A stretch of 64,000 bases of DNA from Aphrocallistes beatrix. Lineage: Eukaryota; Porifera; Hexactinellida; Sceptrulophora; Aphrocallistidae. Under the pieces are notes generated by a model. The model did no database searches and was not told the DNA's origin. It saw nothing but the letters and a program-made list of their open reading frames with translations. Below, piece by piece: positions 21,667 to 32,589 of the stretch (positions are counted from its first letter, which is position 1; every line of letters starts with the position of its first letter). The stretch spans positions 1,364,001 through 1,428,000 of the forward strand of contig OY725491.1 in the NCBI GenBank assembly GCA_963281255.1. The letters are read 5' to 3'. Both the position numbers and the translations under genes were made by a program.

Positions 21667-21781
21667 TCATTATATAAAAAGAATGTATAATTTAAAAAAA
21701 CACTAATCGACTATTGAAAATAAATAGCATACGTCTAAAGATTGAAGAAGACACACACAATCTCATTCTTGTCCATCCCTT

Positions 21782-23293
21782 CTATCTCCTCTTGTAGCGA
21801 ATGATGGGGTCTTTAGGGGTGTGAATCATGGTCGCATAGTTGATAGGAGGGAACCGTCCGTCTACTAGATCAAACTCGAAACGCCGAATGAGGTAAGAGA
21901 TCGCTGTTTTGATTTGTACATAAGCGAACGGCTCTCCTACACAACGATGCCTCCCTGCTCCAAATGGAATATAGTTGAACCTCTCTTCGGATTGGAGATC
22001 TGGGTCCACCGGGCAACTTCCTGAACCCTGTCCCTCCCTCGGGTCCAAATACCGGTCCGGGTTGAAACCGGCGACTGGATCTGACCACGCGTCACTGCTC
22101 TGCTGGTTGATGGTGGGGGACACGCAGACCTGGTGTCCGACCGGGATGCAGAACTCTCCGACGGTCTGCTGCACCTTGCACATGCGCATCAGTGTCATGA
22201 GCGGGGGACGCAACCGCAGAGTCTCCCGTATGCAGCGGTCCAAGAGGTCCAAGCCTTTGACGTCCTCGTAGGAGAGGGGGGGCAGGTCCTCCCCACACAC
22301 GGCTAGCTGCTCCCGGTAGAGGCCGGCCTGCAGGGACTTGTCCTGAGCGAGGAACAGCAGCAGCCAGGCCGAAGTGGTGGAAGACGTGTGCTGTCCGGCC
22401 ATGAGCATGGCTATCAGCATCCCCGCGATCTCCTCGTCAGTCAGACCCCGTCCGCTCCGGTACTGGGAGTCCAGAAGGACGTGCAGGAAGTCGTCCTCCT
22501 GCTCCGAGTCAGGATTGGATCGACGCGCCGCGATCACGCTACGGAATATCTTCTTCATTTCCCGGTGTGCTTTGTCTCGCTTTTTGAAACTAGGCATCGG
22601 CGCCCATGTGGGTAATAGCCAAGCTAGGTGTGAAAAACCGCCATCTAAGTCGAGGTACAGCTCTGCCACACCCTCGTCCAGTTTCGCGCGAATCTCTTTC
22701 CCGTGCAAGCAGCGACTAGCTGTCAAGATAATGAGCTGAGACATCGCAATGAAAATATCTATTTTATTCCCAGCTCCTGTCTTCCAGTTACTGGTGTACA
22801 GCTCGCATTCCTGTTCTATGTAGCTGACATAGTTGCGGAATCTAGCTATGGTTAGACCGGTTTTCATCATCCGTTTCTGCTCCCCGAACACTCTATTCGG
22901 GACATCGTATGCTACGCCCTCTCCGAACACAGGCGTGGTGATCTTCTGGTAAACCTCCTCTGCATTGAGGTCCTCGTTTTTACTGTTGAAGAACAGTGTG
23001 CTTGCATCTGACCCGAGGAGATACGTGAAATCCTTGCCAACCATCCGGAATGTGAAAACGTCACCGAACTTGTCGCGGTTGGATTGTAGGAAGGTGAGAG
23101 GGTCCTTTCCGAAGGAGACAGCGTGGCCTAGGAAGGGGATCGTGTGGGGTACCACGGGAGGGAGGCGTTTCCCAGGAGGGAGCTGATGGACTTTGTCCCG
23201 AGATCTCAGAGTGAAGTACAAGAGAACAGGAATGAGAAGGAAAAGAAAATACAGCGAGGGAGGAATGCTTGTGAGTAAGGAAGTTATCATCAT
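21782..23293 (-). CDS. CYP51: Sterol 14-alpha demethylase, cytochrome P450 family 51
   Basis: Removes the 14-alpha methyl group of lanosterol-type sterols at the ER membrane. 503 residues, one exon. An N-terminal membrane anchor (about 8-30) is followed by a proline-rich hinge ([20 protein letters not shown]). Other features are the I-helix signature [12 protein letters not shown] with the CYP51-specific His, the ExxR motif in [18 protein letters not shown], and the haem loop [20 protein letters not shown] with Cys451. The C-terminus [19 protein letters not shown] is diagnostic of CYP51. The presence of CYP51 implies de novo sterol synthesis, which insects and nematodes lack. A TATA box lies at 23331-23339. 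Confidence 0.96.
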   Translation of the reverse strand: MMITSLLTSIPPSLYFLFLLIPVLLYFTLRSRDKVHQLPPGKRLPPVVPHTIPFLGHAVSFGKDPLTFLQSNRDKFGDVFTFRMVGKDFTYLLGSDASTLFFNSKNEDLNAEEVYQKITTPVFGEGVAYDVPNRVFGEQKRMMKTGLTIARFRNYVSYIEQECELYTSNWKTGAGNKIDIFIAMSQLIILTASRCLHGKEIRAKLDEGVAELYLDLDGGFSHLAWLLPTWAPMPSFKKRDKAHREMKKIFRSVIAARRSNPDSEQEDDFLHVLLDSQYRSGRGLTDEEIAGMLIAMLMAGQHTSSTTSAWLLLFLAQDKSLQAGLYREQLAVCGEDLPPLSYEDVKGLDLLDRCIRETLRLRPPLMTLMRMCKVQQTVGEFCIPVGHQVCVSPTINQQSSDAWSDPVAGFNPDRYLDPREGQGSGSCPVDPDLQSEERFNYIPFGAGRHRCVGEPFAYVQIKTAISYLIRRFEFDLVDGRFPPINYATMIHTPKDPIIRYKRR

Positions 23294-23330
23294 GGAAATG
23301 TAGCCAATTACATTCCGTGTGCAACTTCCT

Positions 23331-23339
23331 ATATTTATA
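23331..23339 (-). promoter_or_regulatory. TATA box of CYP51
   Basis: TATAAATAT on the minus strand, 38 bp before the start codon. It implies a very short leader. Confidence 0.55.
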
Positions 23340-23593
23340 CATGCTTGGAGGTATTAGTATAGGGTGATGCCAAGCATCAGATGACATGTGATATACTCGA
23401 TTTCTATTTAGGAAAAAGTAAATAAAATAAGTAATGGAACTTAGATTTAAGAAGATAAACAAATTAACTATAAATAAATTGAAGATAGTTTGGATGCAGT
23501 TCTTGATTCTAGTGTACATTCATGTGAAACATAGATAAAGTAAACTGCATTCTGATGCTACACTCGTGTTGCTTTATTACTGTGATACATCAA

Positions 23594-23659
23594 TGTTGCA
23601 GTGCAAACGCGAGATTGGTGTACACGCGTGTACACCAATCTCGCGTTTGCACTGCAACA
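23594..23659. repeat. Perfect 66-bp palindrome without a loop
   Basis: Every base from 23594 to 23659 pairs with its mirror about the centre ACACG/CGTGT. The left arm is TGTTGCAGTGCAAACGCGAG and onward. A palindrome this long without spacer is unstable in most genomes. It resembles no other element in the window. It lies about 300 bp upstream of CYP51. Confidence 0.95.
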
Positions 23660-24133
23660 TCAACATCAAACTTGGAATTCAGAATTCAGACTCCAGTTGT
23701 GAGGTGTATAAATAATTTATAATATAAATTGGAAGAATGTGTCGCGGCGAGGCGTAAGTTGATCATTAGAACTACTTACAGAAAATCCCCCAAACCCCAC
23801 CACTGATTTTTACTCTAGCTTTTTTCACGAAATATCAGTTCAAGCTACACTGCAAAGTTAACTACATTTAATTTACAGAAATTAGTATGCTAGGCACGGG
23901 AATTTCTTCACTTCACCAGGATTGAACTAAGAGGACTTCGTCGAAAAATTAAAAAGAAATACAAGTTTATCAATGTATTAGATTCAAAAATACTCCAACA
24001 AGCTCGTAATCAGGTCAAAATCGAAATTTTAGAGAGGGTAAAAGTGATATTGAATAATTACAACCGTTAATAAAACTCAAAATGAACAACTTTGTATATT
24101 TCTTAAAATTCAAACCCTCCATTCCAATCCGAA

Positions 24134-25864
24134 TCAGTACACCCAAGAGGCTGGCACCCACTGGGGACCCTCGCTAAATGTCTTCTTCGCATCCAGGATT
24201 GTCTCCACCATCTTGCTCGGCGTAATGTCAACAGCAACATCAACCATGTGTCCGTATTGCGACATAATGTGGTCAGATTCTTTGATGTGCATTTGAAGAG
24301 ATTGCATTTTCTGTTTCGGTGTAATGGCACGGTTACATTCTTGGAGGATTGGAATGTGCTGGGTGCGTATTAACACAATTAATGGCGCGAAAATGACTCG
24401 TTTGACAAGTTTCAAGTCTTGTACTTCTACTTCCATCACGCATACTCTCCCGTTCTCAATGATCTCTTTGATCGAGTCTTCTTTCACACAAGAATACACA
24501 TTGTCGCATTTCGTTACGGTCAAGAAATTCTTGTTCTGCACCTCAGCCAATAGCTGATCCATCGGAAGGTAGGATAGCCTGGCATTTTCTTGACTTTGAG
24601 CCCGTACATCGTTAGTGTATTCTACAGGTTTGGCAAAACAAGTCGGGTCTCTTTCTTCCAACTTGTTCACAATATATTTCCGCAGGGAGTAATGCGTTGC
24701 TATTATTACTATACTCTTGCGTTCAAAGGAAGGAACCTGGGCAACCTCTTCATACAAGTGCATCTCGTACTGGTCGAGTGTGTTGGAGATGTCTGTGAAG
24801 ACGGAAGAGTAGCTGTGTTTCAAGCTCTTCATCTTAGAAGGGTAGCATTTACACGTGGATACATCTTCCGAACTTTTGTGACGTTTCTTGTAAGTTTTCG
24901 CGCGTCTCCTCTCCTCGAAAACCAAACTTGGAATGAGTCCACAGAAATCTGAAGGTCGACTCGCTGAAACGAGTTTCGCTTGCCACCAATATTGGTCTTC
25001 TTGACTGAGAATTTGCAGGATCGATCCTTTCTTAAAGCTGAGGCCAACGCTTTGAGCAGGCAATGACTTATCACTATCAGCCTGATAGTTAAAATTCGCC
25101 TGCACGAAATAGTCCTCGAGTGGGAGCCTATTCGGTCTATTCGATGGAATTATTCTAAGCTTAATAACCCCCACTGCGTGACGTAGTAACCGCTGTACAT
25201 CCTCCACTAAATGGTGCCCATTAATCGTTTCATTATTAACAGCTATGATGACGTCACCTTCAGATAACAACCCTTGTGTTGCAATGTATCCGTGTTGGAT
25301 GATACGAGCAACTTTGACCTGGCCATCTTCCATTATCAGGGTGAACCCCAGTTTTGTTTGAGGTTTTTCAAACTCGACTTCAATCGTTCGTAATTCGGAC
25401 ATATCATCCTCTATACATCTACTGTTTCTATCTTGAAATGGTTCTGGCTCGAATCTACGGTTTGCAATGTCGTGCGAAGCCTGGAGAAGACCCTTCATGT
25501 GAGGTTGATTCAAAATGCTCAGCAATTCCACAACAGATTCTTCGTTATTCGATTTAGAGAATTCCTGATTCACATTATGCACAGTTTGTTCAATACATCT
25601 CATGCTCTCTTCGGGACTGTCACTGGTTGTAATCTCATCATACATTTTGACAATTGTTGTGAAGTTAGGCTGCAATAGAGAGTTGAGAAGGTCAGTTTGG
25701 ATTTTGTTGTTTGCTGTGTTTGCAGTATTTTCTGACTCATCGCGTAGAGATGTGATTATGTGTGTTAAAGCACCTTGAAGTGCCATTTTCTCATCAAGGT
25801 TTGGTGGGATGTTATGTGTGTCTAAACCTCTAGAAGAATGTTTTTTATAATTAAAACAAAACAT
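24134..25864 (-). CDS. p55/MPP-type MAGUK scaffold
   Basis: 576 residues, one exon. Domain order: L27-like helices (about 55-140, with LLSILNQPHMKGLLQASHDI typical of the MPP L27C), a PDZ domain (about 160-245, LGFTLIMEDGQVKVARIIQHG), an SH3 domain (about 252-330, FNYQADSD, KGSILQILSQEDQYWWQAKL), a basic hinge, and a guanylate-kinase-like domain ending GPQWVPASWVY, the standard MPP C-terminus. Such proteins organise junctional and polarity complexes under the membrane. The start of the GUK domain reads KSIVIIATHYSLRKYIVN and has no GxGK(S/T) loop, so it is a pseudokinase, as in other MAGUKs. The family is clear, but the MPP1/2/5/6/7 subtype is not. A second in-frame Met at residue 27 could be the real start. 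Confidence 0.9.
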   Translation of the reverse strand: MFCFNYKKHSSRGLDTHNIPPNLDEKMALQGALTHIITSLRDESENTANTANNKIQTDLLNSLLQPNFTTIVKMYDEITTSDSPEESMRCIEQTVHNVNQEFSKSNNEESVVELLSILNQPHMKGLLQASHDIANRRFEPEPFQDRNSRCIEDDMSELRTIEVEFEKPQTKLGFTLIMEDGQVKVARIIQHGYIATQGLLSEGDVIIAVNNETINGHHLVEDVQRLLRHAVGVIKLRIIPSNRPNRLPLEDYFVQANFNYQADSDKSLPAQSVGLSFKKGSILQILSQEDQYWWQAKLVSASRPSDFCGLIPSLVFEERRRAKTYKKRHKSSEDVSTCKCYPSKMKSLKHSYSSVFTDISNTLDQYEMHLYEEVAQVPSFERKSIVIIATHYSLRKYIVNKLEERDPTCFAKPVEYTNDVRAQSQENARLSYLPMDQLLAEVQNKNFLTVTKCDNVYSCVKEDSIKEIIENGRVCVMEVEVQDLKLVKRVIFAPLIVLIRTQHIPILQECNRAITPKQKMQSLQMHIKESDHIMSQYGHMVDVAVDITPSKMVETILDAKKTFSEGPQWVPASWVY

Positions 25865-27486
25865 TCTAGAATCTCAAGAAATTTACTACTCTGTATTTGT
25901 GCCATTTTCTTATTTATGTATGTTCTATTAGACCTAACGAAAGTCACAATCCTTACACAGGATTCGCGGCAACTGTATTCATGTCATGGCAACTTTCTCC
26001 ATTCCAGAACAGACACAATTCGAGTCAATCACTTTTGATAAGGACAAAGTTTGAATAGTTTCTGAGAGAATAACGACTATCGATTCTCGCATGTAATCAA
26101 TATTAGAGCTTGAATTAAAATTAAGTAAGAAAAGGAGAGGAAGTCCTACGAATGGGTCTGTTTGAAGGAGATGGCATTCCTTACCTCAACTTTTGGACCT
26201 GTTAACAAAAAATTAACCACAAAATACTGATTTCAGAGCTTTGTAAATTTAAACTTTGCAACTGACAGAAGTATCCACAGTAACAGGACAACATTCAACG
26301 TTACACATAGCATTTCCTATAAGCAGATAACTTAATCGAGCAGAAATATTCTATGAATTCCAAAAGTGTACATATCATAGAGCTAAGATAGAAAGTGAAG
26401 CAGTTAGATTAAATCAGCTATTGACGGAGAAGCCTTGGACACTACAGTTTAAACTTTAGTCCCACATGCTACGCATTGCTAAGAATGAATGGTGCTGTGA
26501 TAACGTATGGATTAACATGAAAACAAAGTGTTCTCTGCACTGAATTGACAATTAATATTGTAGTAGTAAAGATAACTGAAGAGTTTACCTGATGTTGAAA
26601 TGGGTGGAATTCAACAGTATATACTTATGTAGCTGAGCAGATGTGTTAAATAAACTTAAATGAATGAAGAAGAGAAATATCTTAGTTGATTGTCCATGCA
26701 ATCAACTGTTATTTATTTCATAGAGAGGAGAGCCTATAAAAGTATAGGTAAAGTGTGGAATGGAAAATGTTTCTTATTCTAAAGCAATTTAGTGCGTATT
26801 CGATAGTCTAAATATGCTTGAGTAGCCGAAGGACTTTAAGGATGACATTAATTGCATTCCTAAAAGTGTAAATATAACACAGACTAATCATTAGATTTGA
26901 AATCAAGTAAGTCTGCACTAACAACTTCTGAACATTTTGTAATATAATATGATGGAATATACTCAATATTAATAATTATATAACTACTTTCTCAGAAATA
27001 GACTAAAGTTCGCATAATAATGAATAAGGGTGACAAAATTGCTTCGTATTTCTTAACTAAATGTCTATCAGCAACTTGGCCTATACAGAATAATTATATT
27101 TGAGCGTTATATATTATAAATATATTTTAGCATTCTAGAAAGTAGTTTGTTCAACTTGTCTATTAACCACATTGGTTTTCTGCATAAGCGATAAGATGTT
27201 ACTGACAACAACGCAGCCGATTTAAGGGTGATTAAACTAATAATGTATCTGAACTAATTGAGTCTAATTCAACCCGATTAGATAAGACACAGCTGATTCA
27301 TTAGAAAGCCACAAAATATTACATTACACAAAGCTCTTCAGACTCTAATGGTAATAGCCCATCTCTCTCTCTCTCTGTTTGCGTGAATAGATATATATAT
27401 GAAAAGCAACCATGAAGAGAATTCAGTTGGAAAACAGCTAACTTTTAATTACATCAAAACTCAATTCAGTAAGGATAAGGATTAGA
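25865..27486. other. Intergenic between MAGUK and YPEL5 (divergent promoters)
   Basis: 1.6 kb, AT-rich. It contains a (TC)n stretch at about 27362-27379 and a TATATATATA run at 27390-27400, possibly the YPEL5 TATA box. A 66-codon frame at 25838-26038 (+) encodes a hydrophobic stretch but overlaps the MAGUK start, so it was not called. Confidence 0.5.
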
Positions 27487-27834
27487 ATGGGGCGCATTTT
27501 CATAGATCATCCCGGGGGTAAGCGCATATACTCCTGTGGAAACTGTAACACCCCCCTCACCAACAAGGACGAGCTAATATCCCCACGGTTTACGGGGGCC
27601 ACAGGCCGTGCCTATCTCTTCAACCGCGTTGTGAACCTAACCTACAGCGAGATGCAGGATCGCATGATGCTCACAGGGAGACATATTGTCCGTGATGTTA
27701 TGTGCAAACTGTGTGGAGAGAGGCTGGGCTGGATTTATGAGTTCGCACTGGAAGATGCACAGAAATACAAAGAAGGACGAGTCATTCTCGAGAGGGCACT
27801 CATCACTGAGAGCGACGGTATTGAGGAGATATGA
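27487..27834 (+). CDS. YPEL5: Yippee-like protein 5
   Basis: 115 residues, one exon, a zinc-binding Yippee domain protein. Vertebrate YPEL5 is 121 residues. The first zinc knuckle is YSCGNC (Cys17, Cys20) and the second DVMCKLC. Between them run [20 protein letters not shown] and the [11 protein letters not shown] block. [20 protein letters not shown] and ERAL near the end are diagnostic of the YPEL5 branch. YPEL5 associates with the RanBP9/CTLH ubiquitin-ligase complex in known systems. The human C-terminal extension is shortened. AATAAA follows at 27998-28003. Confidence 0.96.
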   Translation: MGRIFIDHPGGKRIYSCGNCNTPLTNKDELISPRFTGATGRAYLFNRVVNLTYSEMQDRMMLTGRHIVRDVMCKLCGERLGWIYEFALEDAQKYKEGRVILERALITESDGIEEI

Positions 27835-27997
27835 TGACTCATGTTGATGTATTATTGTTTTCTTACAATGTCAACACTGTAAAAGGCATCATATAGTACA
27901 TTGGTTTGTAAGGATATTTGCTTGGCTTAGCATGATACTGTACTGTATAGAATCTAGATTATACAACATTACAAAATATAATCATTGATATTATTTG

Positions 27998-28003
27998 AAT
28001 AAA
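27998..28003 (+). terminator. Polyadenylation signal of YPEL5
   Basis: AATAAA, 164 bp downstream of the stop codon. Confidence 0.55.
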
Positions 28004-28044
28004 TATTGTGGGAACCTAAAGATCATGGAATGTTCAGTTTTGAC

Positions 28045-28262
28045 AAGATTCTACATGCCAACTTGATCCATGATAAAAGCGGGAAGCAGCGATGAATTTC
28101 GTGGGACATTGCGGGACACAATGGAAAAGTATTATATATGTAATCCAAAAAACGGGACATAATGGGGAAATTTAATGTAAACAGGACACTCATGAAAATT
28201 AGTTCAATAGAAGAGTGAAAAAATCGGGACGTCCCGCCAAAAATGGGACTTGGCAAGTAAGA
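28045..28262 (+). repeat. Interspersed repeat family R3, copy 2
   Basis: Aligned along its length with 10425-10640. Ends TACATGCCAACTT and ACTTGGCAAGTA are inverted. Probably a MITE; its target duplication is not clear. Confidence 0.8.
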
Positions 28263-28607
28263 TTAGTCAATGATGGTATTTAAATTATAACAGAGAGTTA
28301 TCTGTGCCATATCCTATACTATAGTATGAATAATATACTAGTATATACTAGTACGAATAAAAATTAATTCCCTATATTAGTAATTACACAAATAATGGTT
28401 GAACATTTAAATACAGATTTCCTAGTAGTATAACTCAGATAGAGATACCATTCACATCTATCTGAGATGGGAAGGTCCAGTAAAGAAGAAGAATAGTATT
28501 GCAGTGAAACCGATACACTTACCTACATAGTAATATATATGCACAGAAAAACCCTAACTCAATACTTTGTATTGTCGAGTAATTGTATCGAGAGAATTAA
28601 TACTATT

Positions 28608-31600
28608 ATGCTATTGTTATTGTTCGCGTGTTGTTGCCTACTCCTGAACGGCGTAACTCCACAGAGCGATGATTGCCAACTGGGATTATTCTCTCTGAAA
28701 GACTTGGGCAGGAGTGATTGGTGGAAAGTACACATAAACGATGAAATTGGATGTATATTTGCGAATGTAAATGGTAGCTTTTCAAATGCGAGCTGCGATA
28801 TGTACTTCTCGATTTGTCATCCCCTGAATGGCATCTCGGGCTGCAACACGCAAGGAGGAGCGTGTCAGAAAGGAGATTTCAATGATCTAGCCAAGGTTGC
28901 CGATATTGCGACATACAAACCAATCAATGAGAGCGGAAGTGAATTGAACTCTAGTGTAGTGAGTTGATAGTTTAAATTACTCGTAGACGGTAAGGGATGC
29001 TCATCCTGAACCAAATAGTTACATTTCCTCAATTCCAAAATAGTTATTTAGGATGTATATTAATTGAGTATTACGAATAACACATAAGTACCAACCTTAT
29101 GTATAATCATAAGTGTCCCTTCTACGAATTATAATAATAATGTCTAGCATTTTATAAGCGGGAAGAATAATTAACTTTCCAATAGTAACGATTTGAATAA
29201 CTCAGCAAGTCATTAGATATATGACTCAATCGATAATAGTACAAGTGGGACAGTGTGGCAATCAGATTGGGTCTCGGTTCTGGGATCTAGCATTGAGAGA
29301 GCACTCACAATACAACCACAACAATGTGTACGATGAACCATTAAGCACTTTCTTCCACAATGTTGATACATCACATAAGCAATTTCGCGAAATTTCGTTA
29401 GGAAATGGTCGCGAGCGAATCCATACTCTAAAAGCGCGAGCCGTCTTGGTCGATATGGAGGAGGGAGTGGTGAATAGTCTGCTGAAGAGTCCACTCGGCG
29501 ACCTCTTCAACTCTAGACAGCTGATGACAGATGTTTCTGGTTCAGGGAATAACTGGGCTGTAGGACACTACATGTATGGAGATATGTATAAAGAAAAAAT
29601 AACCGATATTCTACGTCAAGAAACCGAAAGGTGTGATAGTTTGCAGTCGTTCTTCACTTTCCATTCAATGGGTGGTGGCACTGGTTCCGGTCTTGGATCA
29701 AGAATATTGAGTTTGTTGCGGGACGAGTACCGGCACGTATACCGGTTTTCTGTCCCGGTATTTCCTAGTGCGGAGGATGACGTCATCACATCTCCGTACA
29801 ATAGCGTGCTCGCGCTAAGAATGTTAACTGAAAACGCAGATTGTGTCTTGCCATTTGATAACGAAGCACTAATCGATATTACAAAACTAATTGCAAGCAG
29901 TGCTAAACAGGATTCGAAAAAGAAGGAAAAAGCATTCGACAGGATGAACGACATCATTGCAAATCTTCTCTTGAACTTAACTAGCTCTGCACGCTTTGAG
30001 GGAACACTGAATGTAGACTTGAACGAGATAGCGATGAATTTGGTCCCGTTTCCTCGAATGCAATACCTGATCTCGTCAATGGCACCACTGTATATGCCGA
30101 AGGATGTGGGAATGACTGTGAAGAAGATTGACCAAATGTTTGCAGAAACTTTTTCAAAAGAATTCCAGCTATTAAAAGTACAGCCGAGACAGCACTTATA
30201 CTTAGCCTGTGCACTGCTATTGCGTGGTAAAGTCGCTATCTCGGATATCCGTAGGAATGTGGACAAGTTGAATGCGGCCATTTCGTTCGCTCACTGGAAT
30301 GAGAATGGTTGGAAAATCGGACATTGTGCAACTCCCCCTATAGATAAACCCTACTCTCTCCTCACGCTAGCCAACAACACCTCCATCCTGACATACTTGG
30401 ACAGGGTGAGAGAGAGGTTCACCAAACTCTACAGACGTAGAGCGCACTTGCACCACTATCTAGGTGTGGAGGGGATGGAGTTGAGTTGCTTTGAGGAGAG
30501 CATTGACTCTCTCATGGGACTGATAGAAGATTATAGGAAAGTGGAAGTGAAGGGAATAAATGCACCCAAAGCTCTAGCTCGAGTTAGAATAGTTTAACTG
30601 CGATTGTACTCTACTGTTACTACTGCATCCATTAAATTTAGTTATTCACAAGTTCAACACAAAGAAAAAGTAGAATTATAATCATAATAATATTATTTAG
30701 TTAATGGGCAAAATAAAGATGAAAGTAGAGTGATCAATTTATATTTGCTTGAATCTGAAATCTGCTCAAACTAGACGTAAAAAGCTGAATGCCAATGATC
30801 AGCTTTTGCATCTACTAATTCCCTCAATTATAAAAAATTAATAATAGAAATACGTGGGTATACTTATGTTGCATTACATTTTATCAGAAGGCAGTTTACT
30901 GACATTTTCTTTTAGATAGGATTCGAGGTCATGTATACGGGAGAAACTCCTAACGCGCCGTGTACTAGTAACCAACTCACTCTTCAGTTCGTTTGTAACT
31001 CCTCAGCTCTGTGGAATTCTAACTCTGAGTCAGGATCTGAAGTTCCTAATGGAGCAGATACTTTCTCGTTTAGTTATGACTTCCAAAATCATATTTGCAA
31101 ATTCGATTATACTTTCCAATACGATGGAGCCTGCCACACAACTCCCACCATTGGACCTGTAAATTGTTTTGTGGGTAAGTGAGATAAGTCTTATATGTCC
31201 AAATAAATTCAATATTCTCATTTTATCACACACAAATAGCCTCCAGTTCTTTCTGGACATATATGGTGTAATATTTTGTGGGTAAATATATAATATAGAT
31301 ATGATACAAATAATAATAAATACTAATTAAAAAGTTGAAAGTTGGCTCCATTCGTAAATTCCCGAAAAACATCAACAATATAATGAAATGAATTTGATAG
31401 ACCTTGACTTAATAGATACAGTATAATGCATTTTAGAAGTACAAGTACATACTATTACTTTAATAGTATAGTACTTATATATATAATTACTTCATCTACT
31501 TTGTTTTTTCTGTCTAGACAATTATAATTTCAAACCGTTGACAACAGTTACACCGTATTGGGAAGTGGATACCAGCACAAGATCAAATTGCCATAGATGG

Positions 31601-32308
31601 GATCAATGCACACTTTTCTTCAGTCTGTGTGGGGAACTACCTTCAAATTTAACAAACTGCGTAGGAAAGAGTGTGTGCATTACTGACAATCAAGGTTCAG
31701 AATACAACCTCGGTACACATACAGGTAAATTATACGCCATAACAGATAAAATGGGGTTCTACGGTAACTACACTGGAGGGGACCCGGCCTTTCTCAATTG
31801 CAACGAAGGAGAACTCCTCACTACCACACTCAACTTCATCTGCAATAGCTCTGGCATCTGGCAAACAGAAAACAATATTCAGGGACAGCAACCGTTTAAT
31901 GTAGAGTTCGATCAAAACAATTGCAATATCGTGTACAGTTTCTACTACAGCGGCTCCTGTATTAAATCTAGCGCAGCATCAAACCCACTCGACAATATTC
32001 CTTGGTTAGGAATTATAGTGATAATCCTCCTCTTCTTCTTTTTCCTATATTGGGTGGTGGGATTCACTATCAATTTTGCTATGGGCAAGAGAGGCAAAGA
32101 GATTATACCGAACCATGCTTTCTGGAATGGAGGTTTAAAGCTATTCGCTGGGGGATTCGTATTTATATTTAGACTTATTAGTTGCAAGAAGGCTTCCGAT
32201 GGTGAATATGAGAGTGAGAGAGAACCGATTGCTCCAAATAAAGGATATCAAACAATCGAAAACTCTGAGAAAACTGCTAGCACCCAAAAATACCCATTCG
32301 GGCCATAA
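28608..32308 (+). CDS. Mannose-6-phosphate-receptor-like type I membrane protein with two MRH domains
   Basis: Exons 28608-28958, 30916-31174 and 31518-32308 (phase 0, then phase 1) give 466 residues. A signal peptide (about 1-18) follows Met at 28608; an upstream Met at 28539 would bury it. Two MRH-type cysteine-rich domains follow, each with a YTGxxxxxC turn and a FxCNSSxxW block (LQFVCNSSALW; LNFICNSSGIW). A single TM helix is at about 366-392 (WLGIIVIILLFFFFLYWVVG), then the cation-dependent-M6PR-like segment IPNHAFW and a tail with the YxxPhi sorting motif YQTI. Known CD-MPRs have one such domain. In both domains the Arg and Glu used for mannose-6-phosphate binding are not at the expected places (FQY and FYY instead of FEx), so ligand binding is doubtful. 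Intron 1 houses the epsilon-tubulin gene. Confidence 0.85.
29153..29158 (+). promoter_or_regulatory. Candidate TATA element of the nested epsilon-tubulin gene
   Basis: TATAAG, 63 bp upstream of the tubulin start codon, inside the host intron. Confidence 0.4.
29221..30597 (+). CDS. TUBE1: Epsilon-tubulin
   Basis: Centriolar tubulin needed for triplet microtubules of centrioles and basal bodies. 458 residues, no introns. The start MTQSIIVQVGQCGNQIG is typical of the family. RAVLVDMEEGVVN, ITDVSGSGNNWAVGH-like (here MTDVSGSGNNWAVGHYMYG) and the GTP-binding loop SMGGGTGSGLGSR are intact. The segment EDDVITSPYNS and the block LLLNLTSSARFEGTLNVDLN are characteristic of epsilon rather than alpha, beta, gamma or delta. 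The C-terminus lacks the acidic tail of alpha/beta-tubulin, as expected. The gene lies wholly inside intron 1 (28959-30915) of the M6P-receptor-like gene on the same strand, with its own TATA-like element and AATAAA. It implies a ciliated or centriole-bearing organism. Confidence 0.95.
   Translation: MTQSIIVQVGQCGNQIGSRFWDLALREHSQYNHNNVYDEPLSTFFHNVDTSHKQFREISLGNGRERIHTLKARAVLVDMEEGVVNSLLKSPLGDLFNSRQLMTDVSGSGNNWAVGHYMYGDMYKEKITDILRQETERCDSLQSFFTFHSMGGGTGSGLGSRILSLLRDEYRHVYRFSVPVFPSAEDDVITSPYNSVLALRMLTENADCVLPFDNEALIDITKLIASSAKQDSKKKEKAFDRMNDIIANLLLNLTSSARFEGTLNVDLNEIAMNLVPFPRMQYLISSMAPLYMPKDVGMTVKKIDQMFAETFSKEFQLLKVQPRQHLYLACALLLRGKVAISDIRRNVDKLNAAISFAHWNENGWKIGHCATPPIDKPYSLLTLANNTSILTYLDRVRERFTKLYRRRAHLHHYLGVEGMELSCFEESIDSLMGLIEDYRKVEVKGINAPKALARVRIV
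30712..30717 (+). terminator. Polyadenylation signal of the nested epsilon-tubulin gene
   Basis: AATAAA, 115 bp after the tubulin stop and still inside the host intron. Confidence 0.5.
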
Positions 32309-32589
32309 GTTGAATTATCGACCAACATCTTGAATAGTATGTACTAACGTGGTTGAATTGTGTTAATGATTTGAAGATCCATACAGTGTTTGTAGATAGA
32401 TAGATATTTTGCATGAAGTATATATATATACGTATATACGTATATACTATATTTTTAAATAATACAGTATGTATGTCTTTATATTTCCTTCTTTTGGGCA
32501 TCACAGTTCCATGTAGTTAGTTATATATTCATTTTTAGACATTTTAATCGATTTTTTTTGTTAGAGCCAAGTACTATTGAGCCAAAATG

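Larger units (their letters stand above)
20755..21781. other. Intergenic between CYP51 end and PSMB5 start
   Basis: Two pogo-like MITEs (20808-20993, 21508-21666). The rest is AT-rich with no supportable gene. Confidence 0.5.
23294..24133. other. Intergenic between MAGUK end and CYP51 start
   Basis: Contains the CYP51 promoter and a 66-bp perfect palindrome. No gene seen. Confidence 0.5.
27835..28607. other. Intergenic with repeat R3
   Basis: YPEL5 3' flank, R3 copy 2 and the promoter region of the M6P-receptor-like gene. TATATATA lies at about 28531-28538. Confidence 0.5.

Noticed and set aside
25838..26038. 66-codon plus-strand frame with a hydrophobic segment, like a type II membrane anchor
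   Set aside because: It overlaps the MAGUK start on the other strand, has no downstream continuation I could join, and has no family motif.
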